Part shown: piece after piece, positions 43,620 to 54,465 of the stretch | Position numbering within the stretch: the stretch's first letter is position 1 | Layout: the number at the start of each line of letters is the position of its first letter | Notes under the pieces: generated by a model | Told to the model about the DNA's origin: nothing | The model's database searches: none | Seen by the model: the letters and a program-made list of their open reading frames with translations, nothing else | Source of the DNA: Serinicoccus profundi | GTDB taxonomy: Bacteria; Actinomycetota; Actinomycetes; Actinomycetales; Dermatophilaceae | Length of the DNA: 64,000 nucleotides | NCBI RefSeq assembly: GCF_008001015.1 | Contig: NZ_CP042862.1 | Coordinates: 2,852,001-2,916,000, forward strand | Direction of reading: 5' to 3' | Translations under genes and position numbers: made by a program

Positions 43620-44396
43620 TCAGACGAGGGCGAGGAGCTCCTGCCCCAGGACCAGCACGCCCACGACGAGGACGAACCAGCCGAACCCCCGCCGCAGCGC
43701 GTCGGGGTGGACCCTGGCGACGAGGCGACCGCCGAGGAGCGCGCCGAGCACCGCCGCCATGGTGACGACGCCGGCCGTCACCCAGTCGATGCTCACCGAC
43801 GAGAGGTAGCCGGCCAGTCCGGCGCCGGACTTCATCGCGATGACGACCAGGGACGTCCCGATCGCGACCGGCATCGACAGCCCCCCGAGCAGCACGAGCG
43901 CCGGCACGACGAGGAAGCCGCCTCCCGCCCCGACGATGCCGGTGACGAAGCCCACGACGAGCCCCTCCGCCAGCACCAGGAGCCACGGCAGCCCGTCGTG
44001 CGCCCCGCCGCCCCGCTCCCCTCCACCCCTGCCGCCGCGCAGCATCGCCCAGGCCGTCGCGAGCATCATCACGGCGAACGCGACGAGCAGGAGGGTGCCG
44101 GGCAGGAACTCCGCGACCCGACCCCCGGCATACGCCCCGCCCATGGCGAACGCGCCGAAGGTCACCCCCGTGCGCCACCGCACCCGCCCGGCGCGGGCGT
44201 GCGAGACCGCGGCCACGGCGCTCGTGACCCCGACGACGAGCAACGAGGTCGCGATCGCCTCCTTGGCGTCCATCCCGGCCACGTAGACCAGGAGCGGCAC
44301 GGTGAGGATCGACCCGCCGCCGCCGAGCAGGCCGAGGGACACACCGACGAGGACGGCGAGGACGGCCACGAGAACGATCACGACACCAGCATACAT
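43620..44396 (-). CDS. TauE/SafE family sulfur-compound permease
   Basis: 258 residues with about eight membrane helices. The two half-site motifs [18 protein letters not shown] and [20 protein letters not shown] are family hallmarks. These proteins move sulfite, sulfoacetate, taurine or related sulfur anions, or act in persulfide handling. The ATG at 44396 lies inside a CsoR/CstR-like palindrome, so repression would block initiation. The cognate regulator gene is not visible within the window. Confidence 0.88.
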   Translation of the reverse strand: MYAGVVIVLVAVLAVLVGVSLGLLGGGGSILTVPLLVYVAGMDAKEAIATSLLVVGVTSAVAAVSHARAGRVRWRTGVTFGAFAMGGAYAGGRVAEFLPGTLLLVAFAVMMLATAWAMLRGGRGGGERGGGAHDGLPWLLVLAEGLVVGFVTGIVGAGGGFLVVPALVLLGGLSMPVAIGTSLVVIAMKSGAGLAGYLSSVSIDWVTAGVVTMAAVLGALLGGRLVARVHPDALRRGFGWFVLVVGVLVLGQELLALV

Positions 44397-44412
44397 ACCC
44401 CCAGGGGTATGT
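44393..44412. promoter_or_regulatory. CsoR/CstR-like operator over the TauE start codon
   Basis: ACATACCCC-CA-GGGGTATGT is a perfect 9-bp inverted repeat with a 2-base centre. The TACCCC...GGGGTA shape matches operators of the CsoR/CstR/RcnR family. The left arm contains the permease start codon (44396-44394). Confidence 0.8.
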
Positions 44413-44560
44413 TGTGACAGCCCGTCACTGTGACCAATCTGGCACCGCGGCGCCCCGTTCTCCGGCCGCCCCGCACGCCTCCCGGCGCTACCGTGGTCGC
44501 GACGGGGCGACGCAGCCCCGGCAGCCCCACGACTGGCAACGACGCCAGGGAAGGACGCCG

Positions 44561-46390
44561 ATGCCCGACATCACGACGACCGGTGGCACCCGCCACGCCG
44601 AGCTGGACGCCTGGGTGGAGGAGGTGGCTGCGCACACCCGACCCGACCAGATCGTCTGGGTCGACGGATCGCCGGAGGAGCGGAGCCGCATCGAGGAGAT
44701 CCTCGTGGCCGCCGGCACCGCCAGCCCGCTCGCCGAGGACCAGATCCCGCACTCCTACCTCGCGCTCTCCGACACCGACGACGTCGCCCGGGTCGAGGAC
44801 CGGACCTTCATCTGCTCGGTCCGCGAGGAGGACAGCGGGCACACCAACAACTGGATGGCGCCGCTGGAGATGAAGGCCGAGCTGTGGCCGCGCTTCGAGG
44901 GCTCCATGCGGGGCCGGACGATGTATGTCATCCCCTTCGTCATGGGCCACCTCGAGGCGGAGGAGCCGAAGTTCGGCGTCGAGCTCACCGACAGCCCCTA
45001 CGTCGTGGCCTCCATGCGCATCATGGCGCGCGTCGGCTCCTCGGTGCTCTCCCGGATGGAGGAGCTGGAGGCGCCCTACGTCAAGGGGTTGCACTCCCTC
45101 GGCGCCCCGCTGCAGCCGGGCGAGCAGGACGTGCCGTGGCCGTGCAACGAGGACAAGTACATCGTGCACTTCCCCGAGGAGCGGACGATCTGGTCCTACG
45201 GCTCGGGCTACGGCGGCAACGCGCTGCTCGGCAAGAAGTGCTACGCCCTGCGCATCGCCTCCGCCATCGCCCGCGACGAGGGCTGGATGGCCGAGCACAT
45301 GCTCATCCTCAAGCTCACCGGGCCCGGCGGCGCCGTGCACTACGTCGCGGGCGCGTTCCCCTCGGCCTGCGGCAAGACCAACCTGGCCATGATCCGCCCG
45401 ACGATCCCGGGGTGGAAGGCCGAGCTCATCGGTGACGACATCGCCTGGATGCGCTTCGGGCAGGACGGTCGGTTGTATGCCGTCAACCCCGAGTTCGGGT
45501 TGTTCGGCGTCGCTCCGGGCACCAACGCCCGCACCAACCCGGTCGCGATGGAGACCATCGAGGCGGGCGGCTCGATCTTCACCAACGTCGCGCGCACGCC
45601 GCAGGGCGGCGTCTGGTGGGAGGAGATGACCGAGGACGAGCCGGCCGAGCTGACCGACTGGCACGGCCAGCCGTGGTCACCCGGGTCGGAGCGCGCGGCA
45701 GCGCATCCCAACAGCCGGTTCTGCACCCCGATCACCCAGTGCCCGACGCTGGCGCCGGAGTACCACGAGCCCCAGGGCGTGCCGATCTCGGCGATCCTCT
45801 TCGGCGGGCGGCGCAAGACGACGGTGCCGCTGGTGACGCAGGCGCGGGACTGGCAGCACGGCACCTTCATGGGCGGCACCCTCTCCTCGGAGACGACCGC
45901 CGCCGCCAAGGGCGCGGTCGGCGTGGTGCGGCGCGACCCGATGGCCATGCTGCCCTTCATCGGCTACAACGCGGGCGACTACCTCGACCACTGGCTCGAG
46001 GTCGGCAAGCAGGCCGATGCCACCAAGCTGCCGCAGATCTTCCTCGTCAACTGGTTCCGCCGGGCGCAGGACGGCTCGTTCCTGTGGCCGGGCTTCGGGG
46101 AGAACTCCCGCATCCTGTCCTGGATGATCCAGCGGCTCGAGGGCGAGGTGGAGGCCCAGGACTCCCCCATCGGCTACCAGCCGCTGCCCGAGGACATCGA
46201 CCTCACCGGGCTCGACCTGTCGGTGGAGGACGTGGCGGCAGCGCTGGAGTTCGACGCCGCGGAGTGGGAGGCTGAGCTTCCCTTGATCAAGGAGTGGTTC
46301 GCCGCCTTCAGCCCGGGCTCACTGCCCGCGGCGATGGAGGACGAGCTGGCCATCCTCGAGCAACGACTGCAGGAGGTCGCGCACCGATGA
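44561..46390 (+). CDS. pckG: Phosphoenolpyruvate carboxykinase (GTP)
   Basis: 609 residues, the normal length for GTP-type enzymes. The P-loop is FPSACGKTN (about 266-274), with [10 protein letters not shown], the [20 protein letters not shown] region and [14 protein letters not shown]. It converts oxaloacetate to PEP for gluconeogenesis. AAGGA lies seven bases upstream of the ATG. A four-base overlap (ATGA) joins it to the next gene. Confidence 0.95.
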   Translation: MPDITTTGGTRHAELDAWVEEVAAHTRPDQIVWVDGSPEERSRIEEILVAAGTASPLAEDQIPHSYLALSDTDDVARVEDRTFICSVREEDSGHTNNWMAPLEMKAELWPRFEGSMRGRTMYVIPFVMGHLEAEEPKFGVELTDSPYVVASMRIMARVGSSVLSRMEELEAPYVKGLHSLGAPLQPGEQDVPWPCNEDKYIVHFPEERTIWSYGSGYGGNALLGKKCYALRIASAIARDEGWMAEHMLILKLTGPGGAVHYVAGAFPSACGKTNLAMIRPTIPGWKAELIGDDIAWMRFGQDGRLYAVNPEFGLFGVAPGTNARTNPVAMETIEAGGSIFTNVARTPQGGVWWEEMTEDEPAELTDWHGQPWSPGSERAAAHPNSRFCTPITQCPTLAPEYHEPQGVPISAILFGGRRKTTVPLVTQARDWQHGTFMGGTLSSETTAAAKGAVGVVRRDPMAMLPFIGYNAGDYLDHWLEVGKQADATKLPQIFLVNWFRRAQDGSFLWPGFGENSRILSWMIQRLEGEVEAQDSPIGYQPLPEDIDLTGLDLSVEDVAAALEFDAAEWEAELPLIKEWFAAFSPGSLPAAMEDELAILEQRLQEVAHR

Positions 46391-46629
46391 GCATCATCCC
46401 GGGCTCCGAGCCCCGCCCCGAGGGCTCCGAGCCCATGCTGGCCGACGAGCCGCTCCCCCCGGGCGAGCACGACATCGAGGAGACGGTCGACGCCCTGGAC
46501 CAGAAGGTGCGGCAGTCCGGCTCCGAGGAGGTGGCGGAGGCGCAGGAGTCCAAGGAGGAGCCGGACGAGCCGACGCAGGACGAGAGCGACCCGCAGACCC
46601 CGCCCCAGGAGGAGCCGGACGTCTCCTGA
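46387..46629 (+). CDS. Small acidic protein of unknown function
   Basis: 80 residues, [20 protein letters not shown] and then an almost uninterrupted Glu/Asp/Gln/Pro composition. Probably disordered. It overlaps the pckG stop as ATGA and is followed by a terminator, so it belongs to the pckG transcript. Family not recognised. Confidence 0.65.
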   Translation: MSIIPGSEPRPEGSEPMLADEPLPPGEHDIEETVDALDQKVRQSGSEEVAEAQESKEEPDEPTQDESDPQTPPQEEPDVS

Positions 46630-46646
46630 GCGCCACCCGCAGACGG

Positions 46647-46680
46647 AAGAACCCCCGGGCCAGCAGGCTCGGGGGTTCTT
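46647..46680 (+). terminator. Terminator after the pckG operon
   Basis: Arms AAGAACCCCCG (46647-46657) and CGGGGGTTCTT (46670-46680) pair, and the right arm ends in TTCTT. Confidence 0.75.
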
Positions 46681-46701
46681 CTCGGTCCGCAGGGACCGGG
46701 G

Positions 46702-46793
46702 CGGAGGTGGAGGGATTTGAACCCTCGATCGGGCTATAAACCCGAAACCCGCTTAGCAGGCGGGCGCCATAGACCAGACTAGGCGACACCTCC
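46702..46793 (-). tRNA. tRNA-Ser (anticodon GCT)
   Basis: Acceptor arms GGAGGTG and CACCTCC pair. The anticodon loop reads GCT, the variable arm is long (ATAGCCCGA region), T-loop GTTCAAATC. Confidence 0.95.
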
Positions 46794-46913
46794 ACGGCGT
46801 GGATCAGGTTACCTGCCATGCTGGGGCACGACCAAACAGGTCTCTCCCAGCCCCAGACCAGTCTGCGGTGATAGAGAGAGTATGGTTCCGCTCCGACCCG
46901 AAAGGCTGCCCGC

Positions 46914-48517
46914 ATGACCGACTCCCGTGGCTCCTCCGATCGCGGGTCCGACGCGCCCGAGTCGCGGTCGCAGTGGCTCGCGGAGCAGCAGCCGGGCAGC
47001 GAGGGGGTGGGGCGCGCGGCGGGGCTCACGACGCTCAGCGCGCTCCTGCCGGGGGCCGGGCTGCTGGGCACCCCGCGCCGGCGGCTCGGCGCGGTCCTCG
47101 TGGGACTCGCCGTCCTCACCGTCGTCGTCGTGGGCGGCTATGCGCTGACCAACGGGCTGACCACCACGGCCCTGCAGACCGCTGCCGACACCGGCCGCCT
47201 CCGGGCCATCGCCGTGCTCCTCGTGCTGGGCACGCTGGTGTGGATCGCCGCCATCGCCCTCACCGCCCTGTCGGCGGCGCCCCGCCGGCCCACCACCGGG
47301 CAGCGGACGGCCCTGAGCGCCCTCACCGCGGTGCTGTGTCTCGCCGTGACCGCGCCGGCGCTGCTCGGGGTGCGCTACATCGACGCCCACGTCGACGCCG
47401 TCGACAAGGTCTTCGACACCGGCGGCACGGTCGGTGGCGGCAGCAGCGAGGCGACCCCCACCTCGGTCATCGGCTCGGACCCGGACGACCCGTGGAAGGA
47501 CCTGCCCAGGGTCAACGTCCTGCTCCTGGGCTCGGACGCCGCCGAGGCACGCGAGGGCACCCGCACCGACACGATGATCGTCGCGAGCATCGACACCCGC
47601 ACGGGCGACAGCGTGCTCTTCTCCATCCCGCGCAACCTCCAGAACATCCCCATCCCGCGCGACAACCCGCTCCACGAGGTCTACGGCCCGGTCTACGACT
47701 GTGGTGACCAGTGCCTGATGAACAGCATCTGGACCGAGGCGGAGGCCGCCGCCGAGGAGCACCCCGAGTGGTATGCCGACGACCCCAACCCGGGCCAGAC
47801 GGCGACCCGCGAGGTGCTCTCCGGGATCCTCGGCATACCGATCCACCACACGGTCATCGTCAACATGAAGGGTTTCGCCGACCTCGTCGACGCCATGGGC
47901 GGCGTCCTGGTCAACGTGCAGGAGCGCATCCCGATCGGCGGCGTCACCTACACCGACGCCAACGGCACCCTCCAGCTGGACCCCAACTCCGACTACGAGT
48001 GGCTCGAGCCGGGCTCGCAACGCCTCGACGGCCCGCAGGCCCTGGCCTACTCACGCTCCCGGGTGACCAGCGACGACTTCTCCCGGATGCGGCGCCAGCG
48101 GTGCATGGTCGCGGCGGTCGTCGACCAGGTCAACCCGATGACGATGCTGCAGCGCTACCCCCCAGATCATCAGCGCGGTGGGCGACAACGTGCTCACCGA
48201 CCTGCCCCAGGACGACCTCGACGAGTGGGCGGCGCTCGTCCTCGAGGTGCAGGGCGGCACGATGAGCAGCCTGCCGTTCACCGGCGCCAACATCGACACG
48301 GTGGACCCCGACTACTCCCAGATCCGCTACCTCGTCTACGAGGCCCTCAACCCCCCGCCCCCGGCCCCCGAGCCCCCCTGCGGAGGAGACCGGCGCCACC
48401 GCTGCCCCCGAGCCCGACGACACCGAGACGACGACGGAGCCGCCCAGCGACGACGCGGCGGCCACCACCGAGGAGCCCACCGACGAGCTCGAGGACGTCG
48501 GGGCCGTCTGCGACTGA
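46914..48517 (+). pseudogene. LytR-CpsA-Psr (LCP) wall-polymer ligase, broken by two one-base insertions
   Basis: The N-terminal part has three or four membrane segments (about 45-150), then the LCP domain begins INVLLLGSDA-like (VNVLLLGSDAAEAREGTRTD, SIPRNLQNIP, GGVLVNVQERIPIGG, RSRVTSDDFSRMRRQR). The frame fails in a C6 run at 48158-48163; dropping one C gives QIISAVGDNVLTDLPQDD. It fails again in the C6 run at 48373-48378; dropping one C gives the acidic tail ending EDVGAVCD and a stop at 48517. Both breaks are homopolymer gains, so sequencing error is a strong possibility. GAAAGG precedes the ATG. Confidence 0.82.
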
Positions 48518-48585
48518 GCAGGCGGCACGACGGCCTCACCCCCGCTCACGCACGCCCTGCCCGGGCGCCTCGCCCTGGGAATGCG

Positions 48586-48621
48586 GAAGGCCCCCGTCAC
48601 AAGCTGGTGACGGGGGCCTTC
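48586..48621. terminator. Shared terminator of LCP gene and cspA
   Basis: Arms GAAGGCCCCCGTCAC (48586-48600) and GTGACGGGGGCCTTC (48607-48621) pair over a 6-base loop between two convergent genes. Confidence 0.75.
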
Positions 48622-48646
48622 GCGGAAGGTCGTGGAACGGCCTACC

Positions 48647-48850
48647 TCAGACCGGGCGAACGGTGTCCGCCTGCGGCCCCTTGGGGCTCTGCGTGACCTC
48701 GAACTCGACCCGCTGGGCCTCCTCGAGCGTCCGGTAGCCGTTGGTCTCGATGGCCGAGTAGTGGACGAAGACGTCGGGGCCACCGCCATCCTGAGCGATG
48801 AAGCCGAAGCCCTTCTCCGCGTTGAACCACTTCACGGTTCCCTGTGCCAT
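48647..48850 (-). CDS. cspA: Cold-shock protein
   Basis: 67 residues, [20 protein letters not shown] with RNP1 (KGFGFI, 13-18) and RNP2 (VFVHY), ending [13 protein letters not shown]. It binds single-stranded nucleic acid. About 200 bases of gene-free sequence precede it before the tRNA, a size that would allow a structured 5' leader, although I cannot assign one. Shine-Dalgarno is weak. Confidence 0.95.
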   Translation of the reverse strand: MAQGTVKWFNAEKGFGFIAQDGGGPDVFVHYSAIETNGYRTLEEAQRVEFEVTQSPKGPQADTVRPV

Positions 48851-49059
48851 GCCATTCTCATTTCTGCTGTGCTGTGCAAGTGCACCCCTCGCAGGCGCGA
48901 GAGGCAGTTGTTGGTGAACCCCCCAGCTCACTCGCAAGAAGATACAACTCCAACCAGGACACCACGCTATCAGCCTCAGGGCCTGAGAGCGGCATCCGCG
49001 GCCCGTGCGATGATGGGCCGACGCCAGACAGGGACCCGCGGACGGGCCCGACCTGGCCT

Positions 49060-49142
49060 GGAGGGTTCGCATAGCGGCCGAGTGCAGGCGCCTTGAAAGC
49101 GCCCGAGGGAAACCTCCGTGGGTTCGAATCCCACACCCTCCG
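49060..49142 (+). tRNA. tRNA-Ser (anticodon TGA)
   Basis: Acceptor arms GGAGGGT and ACCCTCC pair. The anticodon loop reads TGA, the variable arm is long, T-loop GTTCGAATC. CCA is not encoded exactly (CCCA follows). Confidence 0.95.
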
Positions 49143-49240
49143 CCCACCCGCACGTGCGCTGCCGCCGCTCCCGGCGGACGCACCGCCACGACCGCGATAT
49201 GGTCGAGGGCGAACCACAGATCCACGATGAAGGAGTCAAC

Positions 49241-49588
49241 ATGCGCAACAAGCTGATGCTGCTTGTCGGTGCCGCCGCCGGATACGTCCTCGGCGCCCGC
49301 GCCGGCCGTGAGCGTTACGACCAGATCGCCGACCAGGCCAACAAGGCCTGGAGCAGCCCGAAGGTCCAGGAGACCGTCGAGCAGGTCAAGGCCAAGGCCC
49401 CCGAGCTGAGCGCCAAGGTCAGCGAGCAGGCCAAGGTCACCGCGGACGGCGTGAAGTCCAAGGTCACCGGCCACGAGGCCACCGACCGCGACGGGTCCTA
49501 CGAGAACGCCACCGGCACTCTCGACGGCTCCGGCGAGGCCACCATCGACACCACCGGCTTCGGCCCGGGCGGGGAGAAGCTTCCCTGA
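49241..49588 (+). CDS. YtxH-like membrane-anchored protein
   Basis: 115 residues. An N-terminal helix [24 protein letters not shown] has the Gly-rich pattern of YtxH-type proteins, followed by a long Lys/Ala/Glu helix and an unstructured end. AAGGAG precedes the ATG. Function unknown; relatives are often stress-induced. Confidence 0.78.
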   Translation: MRNKLMLLVGAAAGYVLGARAGRERYDQIADQANKAWSSPKVQETVEQVKAKAPELSAKVSEQAKVTADGVKSKVTGHEATDRDGSYENATGTLDGSGEATIDTTGFGPGGEKLP

Positions 49589-49603
49589 CCCGGCCCCAGC
49601 CGT

Positions 49604-49643
49604 GACGAAGGCCCACCTCCTGCTCAGGAGGTGGGCCTTCGTC
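49604..49643. terminator. 18-bp terminator hairpin
   Basis: Arms 49604-49621 (GACGAAGGCCCACCTCCT) and 49626-49643 pair perfectly around GCTC, between convergent genes. Confidence 0.8.
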
Positions 49644-49687
49644 ATACCTGGGTCACCCCGGCAGGAAGGGGTATGCCGGGGTGACGT

Positions 49688-50308
49688 CTAGATCCACAGC
49701 GCCGGGTCGTCGTAGAGCGCCTGCTGGGGGTCCAGCCCGGGCTCGGGCCGCCGGATCGACGCCGGGATGCCCGTGGCCACGGCCATGGCCGGGACGTCCT
49801 TGGTGACCACCGCGTTGGCACCCACCTGCGCGCCGTGGCCGATGGTGATGTCGCCGAGGATCTTGGCACCGGCACCCACGGTCACCCCGTCGCCCAGGGT
49901 CGGGTGCCGCTTGATCGTGGGGTCCATCGACCGGCCGCCGAGGGTGACCCCGTGGTAGAGCATGACGTCATCGCCGACCTCGGCCGTCTCCCCGATGACC
50001 ACACCCATGCCGTGGTCGACGAAGAAGCGCGCGCCGATGGTGGCGCCGGGGTGGATCTCGATCCCGGTCGCCGCGCGGCTGGCCTGCGAGAGCAGGCGGG
50101 CGGGCAGCTTGGCCCCGGACGTCCACAGCGCGTGCGAGGCCCGGTGGACCCACAGCGCGTGCAGACCTGGCGAGGCCAGAGCCATCTCGAGTCGGCTGTC
50201 CGTGGCAGGGTCCCGGGCGATCGCCGCGTCGAGGTCCGCGCGGACCCCGGCCACCGCGCGGCGCAGCAGGCCGACGGCCTGCCGCGACCGGTGAGTGGCA
50301 GCAGCCAT
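49688..50308 (-). CDS. cysE: Serine O-acetyltransferase
   Basis: 206 residues. Left-handed beta-helix hexapeptide repeats cover about 85-180. The [20 protein letters not shown] block includes the catalytic His, and [11 protein letters not shown] follows. It makes O-acetylserine for the cysK product encoded two bases upstream. The C-terminal tail after GIPAS is longer than in E. coli. Confidence 0.94.
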   Translation of the reverse strand: MAAATHRSRQAVGLLRRAVAGVRADLDAAIARDPATDSRLEMALASPGLHALWVHRASHALWTSGAKLPARLLSQASRAATGIEIHPGATIGARFFVDHGMGVVIGETAEVGDDVMLYHGVTLGGRSMDPTIKRHPTLGDGVTVGAGAKILGDITIGHGAQVGANAVVTKDVPAMAVATGIPASIRRPEPGLDPQQALYDDPALWI

Positions 50309-50310
50309 GA

Positions 50311-51246
<936 letters not shown>

Positions 51247-51371
51247 GAGGAGCCTTTCGTAGCAGGGTCAGCGAGGTGATGCTCTCGGCAAGTTATACAT
51301 CACTCAACACCACGTTATTCCCTTGTGCCCGGCTCGCGCGCCTGGCCCTGCGGCTCGTCGGTGCTGGCGAT

Positions 51372-51377
51372 TAGGCT
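51372..51377 (+). promoter_or_regulatory. -10 box of a leaderless promoter (Fe-S oxidoreductase)
   Basis: TAGGCT ends 6 bases before the ATG at 51384; no Shine-Dalgarno. Confidence 0.5.
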
Positions 51378-51383
51378 GCGGTC

Positions 51384-53696
51384 ATGTCATTCGGTGTGCT
51401 GCAGGTCCTCGCCATCGTGGTCGCGGGCCTGGTGACCTTGGCCGCGGTCGCCCTCTTCGTCCGGACCATCGCCGGCTTCGTCGCGCAGTTCCGGCTGGGG
51501 CAGCCCGAGCGGCGGACCGACGAGCCGGGCGCCCGCACGACCACGCTGCTGCGCGAGGTGGTGGGGCATACCCGCATGGCGCGCAAGCCGTGGGTCGCCG
51601 TCGCCCACTGGGTGGTCATGGTCTCCTTCGGGCTGCTCTTCCTCACCCTGGTCACCGCCTACGGCCAGGTGGTCGACCCCCACTTCGTCCTGCCGCTCAT
51701 CGGGCACTTCTGGCCCTACGAGTGGCTCACCGAGCTCTTCGGCTGGGGTGCGGTCGTCGGCATCATCGCCCTCATCGTCGTCCGGCAGCGGCAGCACCCG
51801 CGCGGCATGGGGCGCCGGTCACGCTTCTGGGGCTCGACCTTCTGGCAGGCGTATGTCGTGGAGTTCGTCATCCTCGGCGTGGGCCTGGCCATCGTCGCGC
51901 TGCGCGCGCTGGAGTATGCCCTCGGCCGGGCCACCGGCGAGGCCTGGGCGAGCGCCCTGCACTTCCCGCTCACCGCCTGGCTGGGCGGCCTCCTGGCCGG
52001 TGCCTCCGCCGCCACGCTCGAGGGGTGGATCATCGGCGTCGCCCTGGTGAAGATCCTCATCTCGATGGCCTGGATGATCATCATCGCCCGCACCCCGACG
52101 ATGGGTGTGGCCTGGCACCGCTTCCTCGCCTTCTTCAACATCTGGTTCAAGCGTCACCCCGACGGCGCCACGTCGCTGGGCGCCGTGCAGCCCATCACCG
52201 TCGCCGGTGAGCCCGTCGACTTCGAGAACATCGAGGAGCTGCCCGAGGACGCCGCCCTCGGCGTCGGCAAGGTCGAGGACTTCACCTGGAAGGGCCTGCT
52301 CGACTTCTCCACCTGCACCGAGTGCGGTCGCTGCCAGGAGCAGTGCCCGGCGTGGCACACCGACAAGCCGCTCTCGCCCAAGATGCTCATCAAGAACCTC
52401 CGCGACCAGCACCACGCCATCGCCCCGTGGCTGCAGGCCGGCGAGGAGCACCGGGAGGCGGCCGCGAAGGCGCTGGAGGCCGCCGGCGGGCCGGGCGCCG
52501 AGGGCCTCCCGGAGGAGTTCCACGGCATCCCCACCACCGCGGTGCTCGCCGCCCAGCGGCCCCTCGTCGGGGAGACCGAGGGCGACCCGACGGTCCCCGA
52601 CGGGGGCGGCATCATCGACCCCGAGGTGCTGTGGTCCTGCACCACGTGCGGCGCGTGCGTCGAGCAGTGCCCGGTCGACATCGAGCACGTCGACGCGATC
52701 GTCGACATGCGGCGCTACCAGAACCTCATCGAGTCAGCCTTTCCCTCCGAGCTCGGCGGGCTCTTCAAGAACCTCGAGAACAAGGGCAACCCGTGGGGCA
52801 TGAACGCCCGGCTGCGGATGGACTGGGCCAAGGATCTCGACTTCGACGTGCCGATCGTCGGCGAGGACCTCGAGAGCCTGGCGGAGATGGACTACCTCTT
52901 CTGGGTCGGGTGCGCCGGCGCCTTCGAGGACCGCGCCAAGAAGACGACGCGGGCGGTCGCCGAGCTGCTGCATACCGCCGGGGTGAGCTTCGCGGTGCTC
53001 GGCGACGGCGAGAGCTGCACCGGTGACCCGGCCCGCCGCAGCGGCAACGAGTTCCTCTTCCAGATGCTCGCGATGCAGAACGTCGAGGTCCTCAACGAGG
53101 CGGGCGCGAGCAAGATCGTCGTCACCTGCGCCCACTGCTTCAACACGCTGAAGAACGAGTACCCCCAGGTCGGGGGGCAGTTCGAGGTCGTCCACCACAC
53201 CCAGCTGCTCAACCGCCTCGTGCGCGAGAAGCGGCTGACGCCGGTCTCCCGTCCCGACGCCGCCGACAGCTCTGGGGCCGCGTCCACGGCGGAGTCGGTG
53301 ACCTACCACGACCCGTGCTACCTCGGCCGGCACAACCAGGTGTATGCCCCGCCGCGCGAGCTCATCGGCGCGCTGCCGGGGGTGCAGCTCACCGAGATGC
53401 CGCGGCACGCGGAGAAGTCGTTCTGCTGCGGCGCCGGCGGCGCGCGCATGTGGATGGAGGAGAAGCTCGGCACCCGGATCAACCTCAACCGCACCGAGGA
53501 GGCGCTGGCCACCGGCGCCGACCGGATCGCCATCGGCTGCCCCTTCTGCCGGGTCATGCTCTCCGACGGGCTCACCCAGAAGCAGGCCGAGGGCGCCCGC
53601 GAGGAGGTCGAGGTCGTCGATGTCGCCCAGATGCTGCTCGCCGCCGTGCGCCGGGGTGACCAGCCGGCCGAGCCCGCGCCCAGCACCGAGGACTGA
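51384..53696 (+). CDS. Membrane (Fe-S)-binding oxidoreductase, heterodisulfide-reductase-like
   Basis: 770 residues. Five or six membrane helices fill about 1-240 (NarI-like domain). Two 4Fe-4S motifs follow: CTECGRCQEQCP (about 311-322) and CTTCGACVEQCP (about 418-429). Two CCG cysteine-rich domains lie after (VGCAGAFEDR, CAHCFNTL, HDPCYLG, SFCCGAGGARMW). It should pass electrons between a soluble donor and the quinone pool. The donor may be an electron-transfer flavoprotein or a similar carrier, but none is encoded next to it. Confidence 0.87.
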   Translation: MSFGVLQVLAIVVAGLVTLAAVALFVRTIAGFVAQFRLGQPERRTDEPGARTTTLLREVVGHTRMARKPWVAVAHWVVMVSFGLLFLTLVTAYGQVVDPHFVLPLIGHFWPYEWLTELFGWGAVVGIIALIVVRQRQHPRGMGRRSRFWGSTFWQAYVVEFVILGVGLAIVALRALEYALGRATGEAWASALHFPLTAWLGGLLAGASAATLEGWIIGVALVKILISMAWMIIIARTPTMGVAWHRFLAFFNIWFKRHPDGATSLGAVQPITVAGEPVDFENIEELPEDAALGVGKVEDFTWKGLLDFSTCTECGRCQEQCPAWHTDKPLSPKMLIKNLRDQHHAIAPWLQAGEEHREAAAKALEAAGGPGAEGLPEEFHGIPTTAVLAAQRPLVGETEGDPTVPDGGGIIDPEVLWSCTTCGACVEQCPVDIEHVDAIVDMRRYQNLIESAFPSELGGLFKNLENKGNPWGMNARLRMDWAKDLDFDVPIVGEDLESLAEMDYLFWVGCAGAFEDRAKKTTRAVAELLHTAGVSFAVLGDGESCTGDPARRSGNEFLFQMLAMQNVEVLNEAGASKIVVTCAHCFNTLKNEYPQVGGQFEVVHHTQLLNRLVREKRLTPVSRPDAADSSGAASTAESVTYHDPCYLGRHNQVYAPPRELIGALPGVQLTEMPRHAEKSFCCGAGGARMWMEEKLGTRINLNRTEEALATGADRIAIGCPFCRVMLSDGLTQKQAEGAREEVEVVDVAQMLLAAVRRGDQPAEPAPSTED

Positions 53697-53720
53697 GCCG
53701 GGGCGCTGCGCCCGCCAGGG

Positions 53721-54302
53721 TCAGCGGGCGACGTCGCTGCGGTGGAAGTTGGACCAGGAGCGGCTGGCCGTGGGGCCGCGCTGCCCCTGGTAGTGGCTGC
53801 CCTTCTGCGAGCTGCCGTAGGGGTGGTCGGACGCCGAGCTCAGACGGAAGAAGCAGAGCTGGCCGATCTTCATCCCCGGGTGCAGCACGATCGGCAGGGT
53901 CGCGACGTTGGACAGCTCCAGCGTCACGTGACCGGTGAAGCCCGGGTCGACGAAGCCGGCCGTCGCGTGCGTGAGCAGCCCGAGCCGCCCCAGCGAGGAC
54001 TTGCCCTCCACCCGGGCGGCGATGTCGTCGGGCAGGCTGACCTCTTCATACGTCGACCCCAGCACGAACTCCCCGGGGTGCAGCACGAAGCTCTCCCCCG
54101 CCTCGACCTCGACGAGCCGGGTCAGGTCGGGCTGCTCCTGCGCCGGGTCGATGACGGGGTACTTGTGGTTGTCGAACAACCGGAAGTAGCGGTCGAGCCG
54201 GATGTCGACGCTGGAGGGCTGGACCATCTGGGGATCCCACGGGTCTAGCCGGACCCGCCCGGCGTCGATCGAGGCGAGGATGTCGCGGTCTGAGAGCAGC
54301 AC
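53721..54302 (-). CDS. dcd: dCTP deaminase
   Basis: 193 residues. Motifs match the dUTPase-fold deaminases: [31 protein letters not shown], catalytic Glu in [13 protein letters not shown], and the C-terminal Gln/Gly-rich lid HYQGQRGPT. It makes dUTP, or dUMP if bifunctional as in mycobacteria. Start is the GTG at 54302, six bases after a TAGTGT box. Confidence 0.92.
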   Translation of the reverse strand: MLLSDRDILASIDAGRVRLDPWDPQMVQPSSVDIRLDRYFRLFDNHKYPVIDPAQEQPDLTRLVEVEAGESFVLHPGEFVLGSTYEEVSLPDDIAARVEGKSSLGRLGLLTHATAGFVDPGFTGHVTLELSNVATLPIVLHPGMKIGQLCFFRLSSASDHPYGSSQKGSHYQGQRGPTASRSWSNFHRSDVAR

Positions 54303-54308
54303 GGTGAC

Positions 54309-54314
54309 ACACTA
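54309..54314 (-). promoter_or_regulatory. -10 box of a leaderless promoter (dcd)
   Basis: On the minus strand TAGTGT ends 6 bases before the GTG at 54302; no Shine-Dalgarno. Confidence 0.5.
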
Positions 54315-54381
54315 ACGGGGGTGACTTTGGTGGGGGCCACCCGCGATGGTTATCATGGCTCTCGCCTCAGTTCGAGGCGTC

Positions 54382-54452
54382 GCGGGCGTAGTTCAATGGT
54401 AGAACATCAGCTTCCCAAGCTGAATACGCGAGTTCGATTCTCGTCGCCCGCT
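54382..54452 (+). tRNA. tRNA-Gly (anticodon CCC)
   Basis: Acceptor arms GCGGGCG and CGCCCGC pair. The anticodon loop TTCCCAA gives CCC. Discriminator T is followed by encoded CCA (54453-54455). Confidence 0.95.
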
Positions 54453-54465
54453 CCATCCCGTCCGG

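Noticed and set aside
46914-48517. Programmed frameshifting in the LCP gene
   Set aside because: Two separate C6 slips would be needed, with no stimulatory structure seen; sequencing error is simpler.
48851-49059. Cold-shock leader or riboswitch upstream of cspA
   Set aside because: The gap has suitable size, but I could not identify a conserved fold or box.
51247-51383. Named regulator site upstream of cysK
   Set aside because: GTTAT repeats and a TATAAC-like box are visible but do not match an operator I can name.
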